A stretch of DNA of 64,000 nt from Bacteroides sp. (GCA_014802045.1 JAAVDA010000022.1:9539-73538), one strand, 5' to 3'; positions 1 to 8,577 are shown, numbered from the stretch's first letter. Notes: generated by a model not told the origin, from the letters alone. A program made the numbers and translations.

Positions 1-16
1 GTCACCGCAGAAATGT

Positions 17-1396
17 TCAGAAAGAGTAGCTGATTCCGATTGAGGGCACGAAAGCCTTCACGCTGTAGTCGGCTTTGAAGGTGGTTTCAGCCGGGAGCTG
101 GAGAGCCGGATTTCGGGCTGCGAGGAGGTCGGTATAGGTGCAGGATGCATTGTCCTCACCGAGTCCGGCCACATACATGAAGGCCACGTCGATAGATAGA
201 TTTCCAATCGGGCGGAAAGAGAATCCAACGGCCGGCTCTATCTTGGTCATTCCGGGAGTTTCCGGATTATAGTGGAGGGTGCTCACCGGTGTTGTGTCGA
301 TCATCATTCCGGCTCTCAGGTCGAGGCGTTGTGTGAGAGCATACTGCGCTCCGGCTTTTACAGCCCATGCATTGGAGTAGTTTTTTGTGAGGTGCTGGTC
401 GTAGGGAGTGAGCTGTTCTGCGAGGAAATCGATATCGAGGTGGCGATATGCGTGCCATCCTGTGAGCTGTGCGTCGAGAGCGAGAGTGAGGCGGGAGGTC
501 GGGCGGTAGCTCACCCCGAAGTTAAGCACATATGGACAGGGCATCTCTGCGGCGAAGTTGGCGGAGTTGATAATGTTGAGGTCGCCCTCCAGTATGGCTC
601 TTGCCACTTCGTTGGCATAGTCTACGGTGGCTTCGCCGGCCTTTACCTTCATCATCATCTTGGAGCGGAAGGATGCCCCGACGGTCACACGGTCGCTGAC
701 ATCGAACATCGCTCCGACATTCACACCTACGGCTACATCTGAGGTGCCCTTGAGATTTACCGATGCCGGTGTTGTGGTGCCAAAGCGATATGAAGGGTCG
801 AGTCCCATGGCCTGAGAAGCTCCTGTGGCCTGGAGCACGGTAAGAAGCCGGTCGAGCGACGATGAGCTTACGAGACCTTTGTTGAGGTCTACGGAGCCCC
901 ATGTGAGCATCAGTCCGGCTCCTACCGACAGGCGCGGGGTGATTTTCCATGAGAGTGTGGGCTGGATAGTGTAGGTGGCGAGATCAACCTTTTGGCTGAG
1001 CACAGCTCCGGGCCAGTTGTCGGTCCAGTTGATGCTGCTGCCGTAGGGAGTGAAGAAGCTCACTCCGGCCTGAAAGTTATCGTAGATTTTGAAAGATGCA
1101 TGAAAGGCCAGGGGAGTGCTGAGCGCATTGCGGGTTTTATATTCCACGCCGTCCACTTTAGCGTCGGCTATAGCTTTTATGCCGGTGAATGTGCCGGAGA
1201 GGTCAAGGGTTTTGTCGGAGAATGCGAGTCCGGCCGGATTGAAAAGCATGCTTTCGGCTCCGAGTTTCATCGCTACTCCCACATGACCCATGCCGAGCTG
1301 CTTGGCGCTAAGGGTGTTCACCTGATATCCTTCAGCCATGAGAGTGAAGCTGCATGCCGCCGCGGCAATTGTGGTCAGTAAAAATTTTCTAATCAT
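17..1396 (-). CDS. OmpP1/FadL family outer membrane transporter
   Basis: A 459-residue outer membrane beta-barrel of the OmpP1/FadL/TodX family, which moves hydrophobic molecules such as long-chain fatty acids across the outer membrane. Residues 1-21 form a signal peptide ending near TLMA. The mature N-terminus (GYQVNTLSAKQLGMGHVGVA) followed by the NPAG motif (SMLFNPAGLAF) is the family hallmark, and the chain ends in an aromatic residue (SIGISYSF) as barrels do. It is transcribed alone from a good Bacteroidales promoter at 1451-1482. The ATG at 1396 is the only sensible start. The substrate cannot be read from sequence. Confidence 0.88.
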   Translation of the reverse strand: MIRKFLLTTIAAAACSFTLMAEGYQVNTLSAKQLGMGHVGVAMKLGAESMLFNPAGLAFSDKTLDLSGTFTGIKAIADAKVDGVEYKTRNALSTPLAFHASFKIYDNFQAGVSFFTPYGSSINWTDNWPGAVLSQKVDLATYTIQPTLSWKITPRLSVGAGLMLTWGSVDLNKGLVSSSSLDRLLTVLQATGASQAMGLDPSYRFGTTTPASVNLKGTSDVAVGVNVGAMFDVSDRVTVGASFRSKMMMKVKAGEATVDYANEVARAILEGDLNIINSANFAAEMPCPYVLNFGVSYRPTSRLTLALDAQLTGWHAYRHLDIDFLAEQLTPYDQHLTKNYSNAWAVKAGAQYALTQRLDLRAGMMIDTTPVSTLHYNPETPGMTKIEPAVGFSFRPIGNLSIDVAFMYVAGLGEDNASCTYTDLLAARNPALQLPAETTFKADYSVKAFVPSIGISYSF

Positions 1397-1450
1397 AAGT
1401 TTTTTGATGTATTATGTCAGAAGAGAGTTTTGTTGATTGTTTATTTTCCA

Positions 1451-1482
1451 CAAAGGTAGGTATCTTTGTCGGGGTATGCAAA
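1451..1482 (-). promoter_or_regulatory. Promoter of the FadL-like gene
   Basis: On the minus strand a -7 box TACCTTTG (1451-1458) lies 20 bases from a -33 TTTG (1479-1482), matching the Bacteroidales TTTG / TAnnTTTG consensus. It predicts a start of transcription near 1447 and a leader of about 50 bases. Confidence 0.7.
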
Positions 1483-1488
1483 CGGCAC

Positions 1489-1513
1489 AAAAAAAGAGCT
1501 GCCCACGCAGCCC
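1489..1513 (-). terminator. Rho-independent terminator
   Basis: On the minus strand GGGCUGC, loop GUGG, GCAGCUC (7 bp with one G-U) is followed by seven U. It lies just upstream of the FadL-like promoter, so it ends either the lpxH transcript (stop about 230 bases upstream) or a short transcript from the -7 box at 1577-1584. Confidence 0.65.
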
Positions 1514-1573
1514 TTTTCTATGAGTTTCAAAGGGTATGATTTCTAAGGTAAAAAAGATTGTTTTAAGTCAGTG
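1489..1573 (-). ncRNA. Candidate small RNA of about 85 nt
   Basis: A TACCTTTG -7 box at 1577-1584 and the terminator at 1489-1513 frame a short minus-strand transcript with no convincing open frame. No clear -33 element is seen. The rest of the 1397-1745 gap (349 bases) contains only A/T-rich sequence, including a run of ten A at 1609-1618. It might equally be the 3' tail of the lpxH transcript. No known RNA family is recognised. Confidence 0.25.
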
Positions 1574-1745
1574 GCACAAAGGTATTCCTAAAAACTCGGT
1601 TAAACGAAAAAAAAAACATGTTATGTAACATTGTTTTTTCGCAGCGAGATTTGAATTCGGACTATACACTCTGATTTATAATAAAATAGCGAAGATTGCT
1701 ATGGAGAGATTCGTTTATTAAAGAATGTTAATTCGGGCCTGCCGG

Positions 1746-2507
1746 TCAGAAATCGATACTTTTCAGCTCCAGAATCCCACCTCGGAATGTGGCATAAGAT
1801 ATTCTTGTGAAAGACTCTCCGAGTATCATCAGGGTGGTGTGAGGGGCAATGGAGTGGGTGAGGGGAGTGTGGCGGTGACCGAAGATGAAATAGTCCACAT
1901 GGCCGAGTCTGGCCATGTAATCTTTGGCGAAAATCACAAGCCTGTCATCGTCATAGAGCCGGGGCGGGGGGAGCACGCCTTTCATACGGGAGCTTGACGA
2001 CCATCTGTGGGCAAACTCAACCGTCCACCTGGGATGGATGGCGGCAAACAGGCGTTGACAAAACCGGTTTCGGAATATTTTCTGCATCCTCCGGTAGGAT
2101 GGACGCGGTTCGCCGGCTCCGTCGCCGTGTTCCATCACGAAGCGCTTGCCGTCGATAATCCTGTCGGCCACTCCGTCTATGGCCTCAAGGCCGATTTCTT
2201 CGGGAAGATAGTCGAAAATCCAGATGTCGTGGTTGCCCTTGAGCCAGGTGATGCGGGTGCCGGAGTCGGCCAACCGGGCGAGCGCACCGAAAAAGCGGAC
2301 GAATCCGCGGGGCACCACCGTGCGATACTCATACCAATAGTCGAGCGCATCGCCCAATATATAAAGTTCGCGCGCGTGAGGCCTGATAGAGTCAAGCCAG
2401 TCGGCAATCTTTCTCTCATGGGAGGCCTGGTCAGCGATATATCCGGCGCCGAGATGAATGTCGGATATGAAATAAACGGTGTCTCTTTGCACTGCAGACT
2501 GTGTCAT
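1746..2507 (-). CDS. lpxH: UDP-2,3-diacylglucosamine diphosphatase (LpxH)
   Basis: A 253-residue calcineurin-type metallophosphoesterase. LpxH splits UDP-2,3-diacylglucosamine to lipid X and UMP in lipid A synthesis at the inner face of the inner membrane. The metal-binding motifs appear in order: ISDIHLGA near the N-terminus, LGDALDYWYEY, GNHD, a later HGDG and GHRHTP near residue 210. It is the last gene of a run with ddh, the AGCS symporter and the SufT-like gene; its start lies 5 bases past the sufT stop. The generic metallophosphoesterase fold leaves some doubt, but the spacing and length fit Bacteroidales LpxH. Confidence 0.85.
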   Translation of the reverse strand: MTQSAVQRDTVYFISDIHLGAGYIADQASHERKIADWLDSIRPHARELYILGDALDYWYEYRTVVPRGFVRFFGALARLADSGTRITWLKGNHDIWIFDYLPEEIGLEAIDGVADRIIDGKRFVMEHGDGAGEPRPSYRRMQKIFRNRFCQRLFAAIHPRWTVEFAHRWSSSSRMKGVLPPPRLYDDDRLVIFAKDYMARLGHVDYFIFGHRHTPLTHSIAPHTTLMILGESFTRISYATFRGGILELKSIDF

Positions 2508-2512
2508 AAGGC

Positions 2513-2836
2513 TCAGAGAAATCCGAGATCGAGTTTGGCCTCCTCGCTCATCATGTCCTTATTCCATTCGGGTTCGAACACAATTCGGATATCCACACTT
2601 TTGATTCCTTCGATGCTTTCGAGCTTTATGCGGGCATCCTCCACAATGAAGTCGGCTGCCGGACAGTTGGGGGCTGTGAGCGTCATGTCAATTTTCAGAT
2701 TGGCTTCATCGTCTATGTCTATGTTGTAGATTAGCCCCATGTTGTAGATATCAACCGGTATTTCGGGGTCATAGACGGTTTTGAGCATCTCTACCGTCTT
2801 TTCTTCAAGCGCAAGGCGCTCCTGAGGTGTCAGCAT
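2513..2836 (-). CDS. SufT/PaaD-like MIP18 family (DUF59) protein
   Basis: A 107-residue single-domain DUF59/MIP18 protein. The family hallmark, a DPEIPV loop (LKTVYDPEIPVDIYNMGLIY, residues 18-37), and the later TLTAPNCPAAD segment with its conserved cysteine are both present. Relatives help insert or transfer iron-sulfur clusters (SufT, CIA2, PaaD). The first ATG overlaps the end of the upstream symporter gene by 32 bases in another frame; an internal Met 17 would avoid the overlap but would cut into the conserved helix, so I keep the longer start. Translational coupling within the operon is likely. Confidence 0.8.
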   Translation of the reverse strand: MLTPQERLALEEKTVEMLKTVYDPEIPVDIYNMGLIYNIDIDDEANLKIDMTLTAPNCPAADFIVEDARIKLESIEGIKSVDIRIVFEPEWNKDMMSEEAKLDLGFL

Positions 2837-4190
2837 AAGCAGTGGATTTACTGGGTTTGTTGTTGAAATATAGTCGGGTCTCCTCTCTGACCGTGCGCCG
2901 GAGCATAATCAGGGTAGCCATGGTCGGAAATGCCATGAGGGCATAGAAGAGATCGCAGAGAGCCACGGCCGCCGTCATCGGCACCACGGCAAAGATTATG
3001 AGCGAGAGGATAAAGAAATAGGTGTAGGCTTTGCGGCCTCGGTTGCCGAAGAGATAGGCCGCGCAGCTCGAACCATAGAAAGAATAGGTGAACATCGACG
3101 ACATGGCGAAGCAGGTCACGATGGCGGTAAGGAGGTAGCCCCCCATAGGGATGGAGCGATTGAAAGCTTCAAGAGCTATTCCGAGCCCTTGTGTGCCCTC
3201 CGGGTAGAGGTCACCGCCGAGCAGTATGGCAAATGCAGTGAGAGTGCAGACAAGGCCGGAGTCGATGGCCGGTCCGAGCATGGCTACGAGTCCTTCGCGC
3301 ACGGGCGAAGTATTGGCGGAGGTGCCATGCATGATGGATGCCGTGCCCACTCCGGCATCGTTGACCAGAGCGGCTCTTCTGGCTCCGATTATGGCTATCC
3401 CGGCAAGCGCGCCCCAACCGGCGCGGAGAGAGAAGGCTTCTGAAAATATAGCATGCACAGCGGCGGGCACTTCGTTGAGATTGGTGAGTATTATGTAAGT
3501 CACCATTATAAAATAGGCCCCCACCATAAACGGCACCATCACTGTGGCCACCGAAGCTATTCTCTTTATGCCCCCGAGCACCACGAGTGCCACTGTGGCG
3601 GCGATGGCTATTCCGATAGAGAGATGAAGGGCGAGCGAACGCGAGGCCACACCGGCCTGAGCGGCGGTAGATGCGATTGCCTCCGTAAGCTGGTTGGCAT
3701 TCATGATGCATAGTGTGCCGAACATTCCGGCCACGGCGAAACACACGGCCATAGGGCGCCATTTCCGGCCGAGCCCCTGCTCTATTATGTGCATAGGACC
3801 ACCGGAAGGCTCTCCGGTGGGGCTGTGTCGCCGGAACTTGATGGCAAGCACCCCTTCATGATATTTGGTACTCATGCCCACGATGGCGCTTACCCACATC
3901 CAGAAGATGGCTCCCGGACCTCCCATGGCTATGGCAATCGCCACCCCTGCTATATTGCCCATTCCCACGGTGGCGGCCACAACCGACACGAGAGCCTGAG
4001 CTGAGCTTATGCCGGTGGATGAGCTGCCGCGGCTGCCGCGAAGCGCTCTCAGAGCCTCCGGAAGACGGCGCAGGGAAACCATGCCGGAATAGGCAAACAG
4101 AAACAGGCCGCCCCCTATCAGAACGGCAAAAAGGGGATAGCCGCACAATGTGTCGGCTATCTCCGTGAGTATGCTTGCTATTTTTTCCAA
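2805..4190 (-). CDS. Alanine/glycine:cation symporter (AGCS family)
   Basis: A 461-residue inner membrane sodium:amino-acid symporter with about ten hydrophobic helices. Typical AGCS segments are visible: SAQALVSVVAATVGMGNIAG near residue 62 and GARRAALVNDAGVGTASIMHG near residue 270, with a glycine- and alanine-rich core. The family imports alanine or glycine with Na+ or H+. The start codon is TTG, placed directly after the ddh stop (TGATTG), and no in-frame ATG exists before the first helix, so coupling to ddh translation is likely. The 3' end overlaps the SufT-like gene by 32 bases. The neighbourhood with ddh suggests a tie to D/L-amino-acid and cell-wall supply, which is inference. Confidence 0.85.
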   Translation of the reverse strand: MEKIASILTEIADTLCGYPLFAVLIGGGLFLFAYSGMVSLRRLPEALRALRGSRGSSSTGISSAQALVSVVAATVGMGNIAGVAIAIAMGGPGAIFWMWVSAIVGMSTKYHEGVLAIKFRRHSPTGEPSGGPMHIIEQGLGRKWRPMAVCFAVAGMFGTLCIMNANQLTEAIASTAAQAGVASRSLALHLSIGIAIAATVALVVLGGIKRIASVATVMVPFMVGAYFIMVTYIILTNLNEVPAAVHAIFSEAFSLRAGWGALAGIAIIGARRAALVNDAGVGTASIMHGTSANTSPVREGLVAMLGPAIDSGLVCTLTAFAILLGGDLYPEGTQGLGIALEAFNRSIPMGGYLLTAIVTCFAMSSMFTYSFYGSSCAAYLFGNRGRKAYTYFFILSLIIFAVVPMTAAVALCDLFYALMAFPTMATLIMLRRTVREETRLYFNNKPSKSTAYADTSGAPCA

Positions 4191-5087
4191 TCAGACGAGA
4201 TGACGAATTAGCTCCTCTCTGTCGCCGGGCAGGAGGTCGATTACCGGAATCTCAATCATGGTATAGGCTCCGGGCTTCTGAATCATAGAAGCGCGTGCCA
4301 CACCAACGAGAATCTGGGCTGTGAGGGCGGGGTTATTGATGCTCATGTTGAACTCGAAGCGCTGGTTCTGGGTCTTGCCCGACACACCTTTGCGCACCAT
4401 GTTCACACCATGGCCCATATCTTTCACCTCGTCTACAGAAGCCACCTGCATCACGTGAGTTTCATCTGAAGCGAAATAGGGGTCTTCTTTCACCGCGCGA
4501 GTCACCTCCTGGAGCGACGCGCCATCTTCGAGTTCCACATAGACCATGCGGCGGTGTATGCCTGTGCCGAGAGGAATGGTCATGGAGAGAGCGTTCTTTA
4601 CTCCGGGCTTGGATTTCACACACACTGTGTGGCCCATGCTCATGCCGGGACCGAAGTTGGTATATGTGATGCCCTTGGGGGCCGCGGCCTGAAGCAGGGT
4701 GCGCACAACCGAGTCGCTGCCCGGATCCCATCCGGCCGAGATTATTGCGACAGTGCCGTTGGCCTTGGCAATTTTGTCGAGGTTGCTGCGGAGGTCGGCG
4801 ATAGAGGTGTGGATGTCGTAGCTGTCAACAGTGTTGATACCCTCTGCCAGAAGCACAGCGGCATGTTTCTCCACTTCGCGGGTGGGAGTGCAGAGGATAG
4901 CCACGTCTACCTTTCCGAGGGTATGGATATCGGTTGTCACCTGATAGGGTGCGAGTTCGGCCGGAATCTCACTGACGCTGCGGCGCACAATGCCCGCAAT
5001 CTCAAAATCGGGTGCTTCCTGAAGGGCTTCGAGAACGAAGCGTCCGATGTTGCCGTAGCCAACTACGGCGGCTCTGATTTTTGTCAT
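4191..5087 (-). CDS. ddh: meso-Diaminopimelate D-dehydrogenase
   Basis: A 298-residue NADPH-dependent enzyme that makes meso-diaminopimelate from tetrahydrodipicolinate in one step, serving lysine and peptidoglycan synthesis. An N-terminal Rossmann motif (VVGYGNIGRFVLEAL) and the family segment SAGWDPGSDSVVRTL are clear. The ORF track starts upstream at 5147, but the conserved N-terminus begins at MTKIRAAVVGYGNIG, so I use the ATG at 5087. The stop codon directly abuts the TTG start of the AGCS symporter. No good promoter box was found in the 120 bases upstream. Confidence 0.9.
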   Translation of the reverse strand: MTKIRAAVVGYGNIGRFVLEALQEAPDFEIAGIVRRSVSEIPAELAPYQVTTDIHTLGKVDVAILCTPTREVEKHAAVLLAEGINTVDSYDIHTSIADLRSNLDKIAKANGTVAIISAGWDPGSDSVVRTLLQAAAPKGITYTNFGPGMSMGHTVCVKSKPGVKNALSMTIPLGTGIHRRMVYVELEDGASLQEVTRAVKEDPYFASDETHVMQVASVDEVKDMGHGVNMVRKGVSGKTQNQRFEFNMSINNPALTAQILVGVARASMIQKPGAYTMIEIPVIDLLPGDREELIRHLV

Positions 5088-5119
5088 ACTATGTAAATCT
5101 ATACTTGATGTTATCATGC

Positions 5120-5143
5120 GCGGGCACCGTTGCCGATGCCCGC
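5120..5143. repeat. Hairpin between ackA and ddh
   Basis: GCGGGCA and TGCCCGC can pair (7 bp) around a 10-base loop. No U-run follows on either strand, so it is not a classical terminator; it may slow or partly end transcription from ackA towards ddh. Confidence 0.35.
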
Positions 5144-5207
5144 ACAATAGTTGCTGCCTTATGCCGTGGCGGAGATTATGCCCCGGCCATAAGATTAGAG
5201 GTTTGCT

Positions 5208-6413
5208 TTATTTCTTGGCGCTTACGATGGCCTGGGTGTCGCGGGCAATCATGAGCTCTTCGTCGGTAGGAATCACCACTACTTTCACTTTCGAAGCGGG
5301 AGTAGAGATTTCAGTCTCGGTGCCGCGTGTGCGGGCATTGAGCTCGTTGTCTATCTCCACGCCCATGAAAGCGAGGGGTGCGCACACGTTCTCACGCACT
5401 CCGGTCTGATTTTCGCCGACGCCGCCGGTAAATACGATTACATCCAGACCGCCCATTTCGGCTGCATACGCTCCGATATATTTCAAGATGCGCTGCTCAT
5501 ACATGTCGAGACCGAGTTTGGCGCGCTCATTGCCTTCGTTCACGGCATTTTCGATTTCGCGCATGTCGCTCGAAATCTCGCTCACGCCGGCCATGCCGCT
5601 CTCCTTGTTGATGATGCGCTGGAGGTCGTCGACAGTGTAGCCATGCTTGTGCATGAGATAGGTGAGGGCTCCTGGGTCTACATCACCCACACGCGTGCCC
5701 ATCATCAGACCCTCGGTGGGGGTGAGACCCATGGAGGTGTCTACGCTCTTGCCTCCGAGCACAGCGGTGATAGAGCCGCCGTTGCCGATATGGCAGGTGA
5801 CCATCTTGAGCTTCGTGATGTCGAGGCCGAGGAATTCGGCGGCACGCTGCGACACGTAGCGGTGGCTGGTGCCGTGAAAGCCGTAGCGGCGCACCCCGTC
5901 TTCTTTGTAGAAGCGGTAGGGGAGTGCATACATAAACGATTTGGGCGGCATGGTCTGATGGAAAGCGGTGTCAAACACTCCAACCTGAGGCACATCGGGC
6001 ATCAGCGCCGAGATGGCCTCTATGCCGGTGATGTTGGCAGGATTGTGGAGAGGGGCCAGATCGTAGCAGTCTTTCACCTGCTGGATCACCTCGTCGGTGA
6101 TGAGCATGCTCGAATTGAACTTCTCCGCACCATGCACCACGCGGTGGCCCACGGCGTCGATTTCAGAATAGTTCTTGATGCAACCAACGGTGGGGTCTGT
6201 GAGGTTGTTGAGGATAGCCTGCACGGCTCCTTTGTGGTCTGTAAGGCCGAGCTCGGTAATCTCTTTGCTGCCGTCGGGGCGCTTGAACTTGAGGAATCCG
6301 TCGGGCAAACCGATTTTTTCAACGCCGCCTTCGGCGAGGGTAGAATCGGTGTCGGTGTCGATGAGCTTATATTTCACAGAGCTGCTGCCGCAGTTAAGCA
6401 CGAGTATCTTCAT
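5208..6413 (-). CDS. ackA: Acetate kinase
   Basis: A 401-residue cytoplasmic kinase converting acetyl phosphate and ADP to acetate and ATP, the ATP-yielding end of acetate fermentation. The N-terminal VLNCGSSSVKYKL, the central VFDTAFHQTMP, GFHGTSHRYVS and CHIGNGGSITAV, and the late TGGVGENQTGVRE all match the family. Length is typical. It follows pta by 36 bases on the same strand with no promoter box between, so the two are cotranscribed from the pta promoter. Confidence 0.97.
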   Translation of the reverse strand: MKILVLNCGSSSVKYKLIDTDTDSTLAEGGVEKIGLPDGFLKFKRPDGSKEITELGLTDHKGAVQAILNNLTDPTVGCIKNYSEIDAVGHRVVHGAEKFNSSMLITDEVIQQVKDCYDLAPLHNPANITGIEAISALMPDVPQVGVFDTAFHQTMPPKSFMYALPYRFYKEDGVRRYGFHGTSHRYVSQRAAEFLGLDITKLKMVTCHIGNGGSITAVLGGKSVDTSMGLTPTEGLMMGTRVGDVDPGALTYLMHKHGYTVDDLQRIINKESGMAGVSEISSDMREIENAVNEGNERAKLGLDMYEQRILKYIGAYAAEMGGLDVIVFTGGVGENQTGVRENVCAPLAFMGVEIDNELNARTRGTETEISTPASKVKVVVIPTDEELMIARDTQAIVSAKK

Positions 6414-6449
6414 GATTATTTATACTTTCTTTGTGGTGGTTTAGACTGA

Positions 6450-7460
6450 TTAGTGTTTGAGACCGATAGCCTGGTTGGCGGTCATGATGATGGTCTTGTA
6501 GATATCTTCGGGGAAGCATCCGCGAGAGAGGTCGTTGACGGGGGCGGCGAGACCCTGAAGCACCGGACCTACGGCCTGCACACCACCCAGACGCTGCACG
6601 AGCTTATAGGCGATATTGCCCACTTCGAGCGAGGGGAACACGATTACGTTGGCACGGCCGTTGAGGGGCGAATTGGGAGCCTTTGTGTTGGCTACGCCCG
6701 GCACAATGGCTGCATCGGCCTGAAGCTCGCCGTCGAGGATGAGGTCGGGAGCCATCTGCTTGGCAATCTCTGTGGCGCGGATCACTTTGTCTACGCGCTC
6801 ATGCTTGGCGCTCCCCTTGGTGGAGAAAGAGAGGATGGCCACCCGGGGCTCTATTCCGGCGATATCGCGTGCGGTCTGTGCGGCAGACACTGCAATCTGG
6901 GCAAGCTCCTCGGCCGACGGATCTGGCACAACAGCGCAATCGGCGAAGATGAGTATGCCGTCCGTGCCGAAATTAAGACCGGCCGGGAGAAGCATGAGGA
7001 ATGCGCCAGACACAACACTGATGCCGGGCTGGGTTTTGATGACCTGGAATGCGGCGCGAAGCACATTGCCGGTGGTGTTCATGGCTCCTGCCACCTGGCC
7101 GTCGGCATCGCCTGCCTTTACCATGAGGCAGCCAAGATAGAGAGGATTGGCGGTGGTGAGACGAGCCTCCTCCATAGTGATGCCTTTGCTCTTGCGGAGT
7201 TCGTAGAAAAGGGGAGCGTAACGGTCAATGACGGCCTCGTCGGCGGGGTTGACAATCACGGCATCCTTGATGTTTTCGAGCTTGAGTTCCTTAGCCATAG
7301 CCATGATGTCGACGGGATCGCCGATCAGCACGATTTCAGCGAGCTTTTCGCCGATTATACGGTCGGCAGCGGTGAGCGTACGGGGCTCTGTGCCTTCGGG
7401 CAGCACAATTCGCTGAGGATTGGCTTTGGCCTTGAGGGTCATCTTCTCAATAAGTTCCAT
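6450..7460 (-). CDS. pta: Phosphate acetyltransferase
   Basis: A 336-residue phosphotransacetylase of the short (catalytic-domain-only) class, exchanging acetyl-CoA and phosphate for acetyl phosphate. It feeds AckA, encoded directly downstream. The PTA/PTB fold is recognisable in VLPEGTEPRTL near the N-terminus, QVAGAMNTTGNVLRAAFQVI in the middle and GLAAPVNDLSRG near the C-terminus. The ORF track extends to 7580, but the -7 promoter box at 7506-7513 lies inside that extension, so translation starts at the ATG at 7460 (MELIEKMTLKAK). Confidence 0.95.
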   Translation of the reverse strand: MELIEKMTLKAKANPQRIVLPEGTEPRTLTAADRIIGEKLAEIVLIGDPVDIMAMAKELKLENIKDAVIVNPADEAVIDRYAPLFYELRKSKGITMEEARLTTANPLYLGCLMVKAGDADGQVAGAMNTTGNVLRAAFQVIKTQPGISVVSGAFLMLLPAGLNFGTDGILIFADCAVVPDPSAEELAQIAVSAAQTARDIAGIEPRVAILSFSTKGSAKHERVDKVIRATEIAKQMAPDLILDGELQADAAIVPGVANTKAPNSPLNGRANVIVFPSLEVGNIAYKLVQRLGGVQAVGPVLQGLAAPVNDLSRGCFPEDIYKTIIMTANQAIGLKH

Positions 7461-7505
7461 GATGAGGTATTTCGATTGGTTAGTTATGAAATTTCTATAA
7501 TGATG

Positions 7506-7513
7506 CAAATTTA
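7506..7513 (-). promoter_or_regulatory. -7 box of the pta-ackA promoter
   Basis: TAAATTTG on the minus strand, with a TTTG at 7537-7540 at a rather long 23-base spacing. It fixes the pta start to 7460 by excluding the longer ORF. Confidence 0.5.
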
Positions 7514-7631
7514 GCGCGAAATCCTCTAACCGCCGCCAAATCCTCAAAAAAAATCGTGTGCTTTTCACACTTTCAAACATTCATGCCCCGGGCGGCGTTA
7601 TAGAAGTAAAATTTACCAATTCCCAACAATT

Positions 7632-7814
7632 ATGAACGACTACAGAAAAAAACGTAAAAGTTCCACCAGTCTCTGGGTGGCAATCGGAGCGATAATCCTC
7701 ATTGTGCTTCTCATCGTATGGCTTACAATGGCCGATTTCTGGCATGACACAGATGTGGCCGCGTTTCTCACTCCGGCCGGTTTCAGCCAGGCCTTAAGCT
7801 TTCTGACCTTATGA
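7632..7814 (+). CDS. Small single-pass membrane protein
   Basis: A 60-residue protein with a basic N-terminus (MNDYRKKRKSS), one strong hydrophobic helix (about residues 14-33) and a short C-terminal tail. No family is recognised. Its TGA stop overlaps the ATG of the next gene (ATGA), so the two are translationally coupled and probably act together in the membrane. It is divergent from pta. The 4-base coupling to another membrane protein argues that it is a real gene despite its size. Confidence 0.6.
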   Translation: MNDYRKKRKSSTSLWVAIGAIILIVLLIVWLTMADFWHDTDVAAFLTPAGFSQALSFLTL

Positions 7815-8101
7815 TTACCGCAGCTATTGGTGCCACCGACTGGCTTGTGTGGGCGCTCATAGGAGTGATTGGTGGCTATATGGCGGGTAGACTTCTCACC
7901 TCCGGCGGCATGGCTTTGGTCTTGCGTGTGATAATCGGTATTGCGGCAGCCATAGGTGGCGGATATGCATTCCTGATGTGGTTTGGTGAGAACGACTATG
8001 GCCAGACCATCTCGCTCGTGGGTTCGGTAGTGGTGTGTGGCATCGTATTATGGCTGATAAGCTTGATATTCAGATCGCCCGACACTCCGGAAGATGAATG
8101 A
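7811..8101 (+). CDS. GlsB/YeaQ/YmgE-like small membrane protein
   Basis: A 96-residue inner membrane protein with three hydrophobic, glycine-rich helices (about 11-28, 38-58 and 68-87) and an acidic tail (SPDTPEDE). The first segment (WALIGVIGGYMAGRLL) resembles transglycosylase-associated GlsB/YeaQ proteins, whose function is not settled; the match is by eye and modest. It overlaps the preceding tiny membrane gene by 4 bases and ends before a bidirectional terminator shared with rplS. Confidence 0.6.
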   Translation: MITAAIGATDWLVWALIGVIGGYMAGRLLTSGGMALVLRVIIGIAAAIGGGYAFLMWFGENDYGQTISLVGSVVVCGIVLWLISLIFRSPDTPEDE

Positions 8102-8107
8102 TATTTC

Positions 8108-8127
8108 TATCGGTCTACCGACCGATA
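8108..8127. repeat. Short inverted repeat
   Basis: TATCGGTC and GACCGATA form a perfect 8-bp stem around TACC, directly after the upstream stop codon. It may be a transcript end-stabilising hairpin or a regulator site; nothing more can be said. Confidence 0.3.
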
Positions 8128-8144
8128 ATACAGTAACTGAAAAG

Positions 8145-8184
8145 CCGAAAGCCTCACCAATCCGCGGATTGATGAGGCTTTCGG
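8145..8184. terminator. Bidirectional terminator between the membrane pair and rplS
   Basis: A 20-bp near-perfect palindrome (CCGAAAGCCTCA...TGAGGCTTTCGG, one G-T) is followed on the plus strand by TTTGTT and on the minus strand by UUU. It sits between convergent genes. Confidence 0.75.
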
Positions 8185-8208
8185 TTTGTTGCGGATTGAT
8201 GTAATCTA

Positions 8209-8577
8209 TCAGTCGTTGGCCGGCTTGTTGATGACACGGCGCTCTTTAATACGAGCTTTCTTGCCGGTGAGGTTGCGGAGATAGTAGAGCTTCGCACGAC
8301 GAACCTTACCGTACTTGTTGACTGTGATAGAATCGATAAAGGGTGACTCGATGGGGAAGATACGCTCCACGCCGATATTGTCGCTCATCTTGCGAACGGT
8401 GAAACGCTTTTTGTCGCCCTCGCCCGAAATACGGATAACCACACCACGGTACTGCTGGATACGCTCCTTGTTGCCCTCTTTGATGCGGTAGGCCACGGTG
8501 ATGGTGTCGCCGGGACCGAATTCGGGATGTTTCTTGCCGGTAGCATATGCTTCCTCGACAACTTTAATTAAATCCAT
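8209..8577 (-). CDS. rplS: 50S ribosomal protein L19
   Basis: A 122-residue ribosomal protein at the 30S-50S interface. The family sequence is plain: [45 protein letters not shown] and [17 protein letters not shown]. The ORF track starts at 8610, but the usual L19 N-terminus is [12 protein letters not shown], giving the ATG at 8577. It is monocistronic, with its own promoter (8660-8690), a leader of about 77 bases that may fold, and a terminator shared with the convergent plus-strand genes. Confidence 0.96.
   Translation of the reverse strand: MDLIKVVEEAYATGKKHPEFGPGDTITVAYRIKEGNKERIQQYRGVVIRISGEGDKKRFTVRKMSDNIGVERIFPIESPFIDSITVNKYGKVRRAKLYYLRNLTGKKARIKERRVINKPAND

Noticed and set aside
2805-2836. 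32-base overlap of the AGCS and SufT-like genes as a sequencing error
   Set aside because: Both frames encode plausible termini and downstream spacing is normal; overlap is accepted.
5120-5193. Hairpins between ackA and ddh as terminator
   Set aside because: The stems are short or imperfect and lack a U-run on either strand, so only the first is listed, as a hairpin.
6453-7514. 353-residue plus-strand ORF opposite pta
   Set aside because: Shadow of pta on the other strand; rich in His and Gly without any domain.
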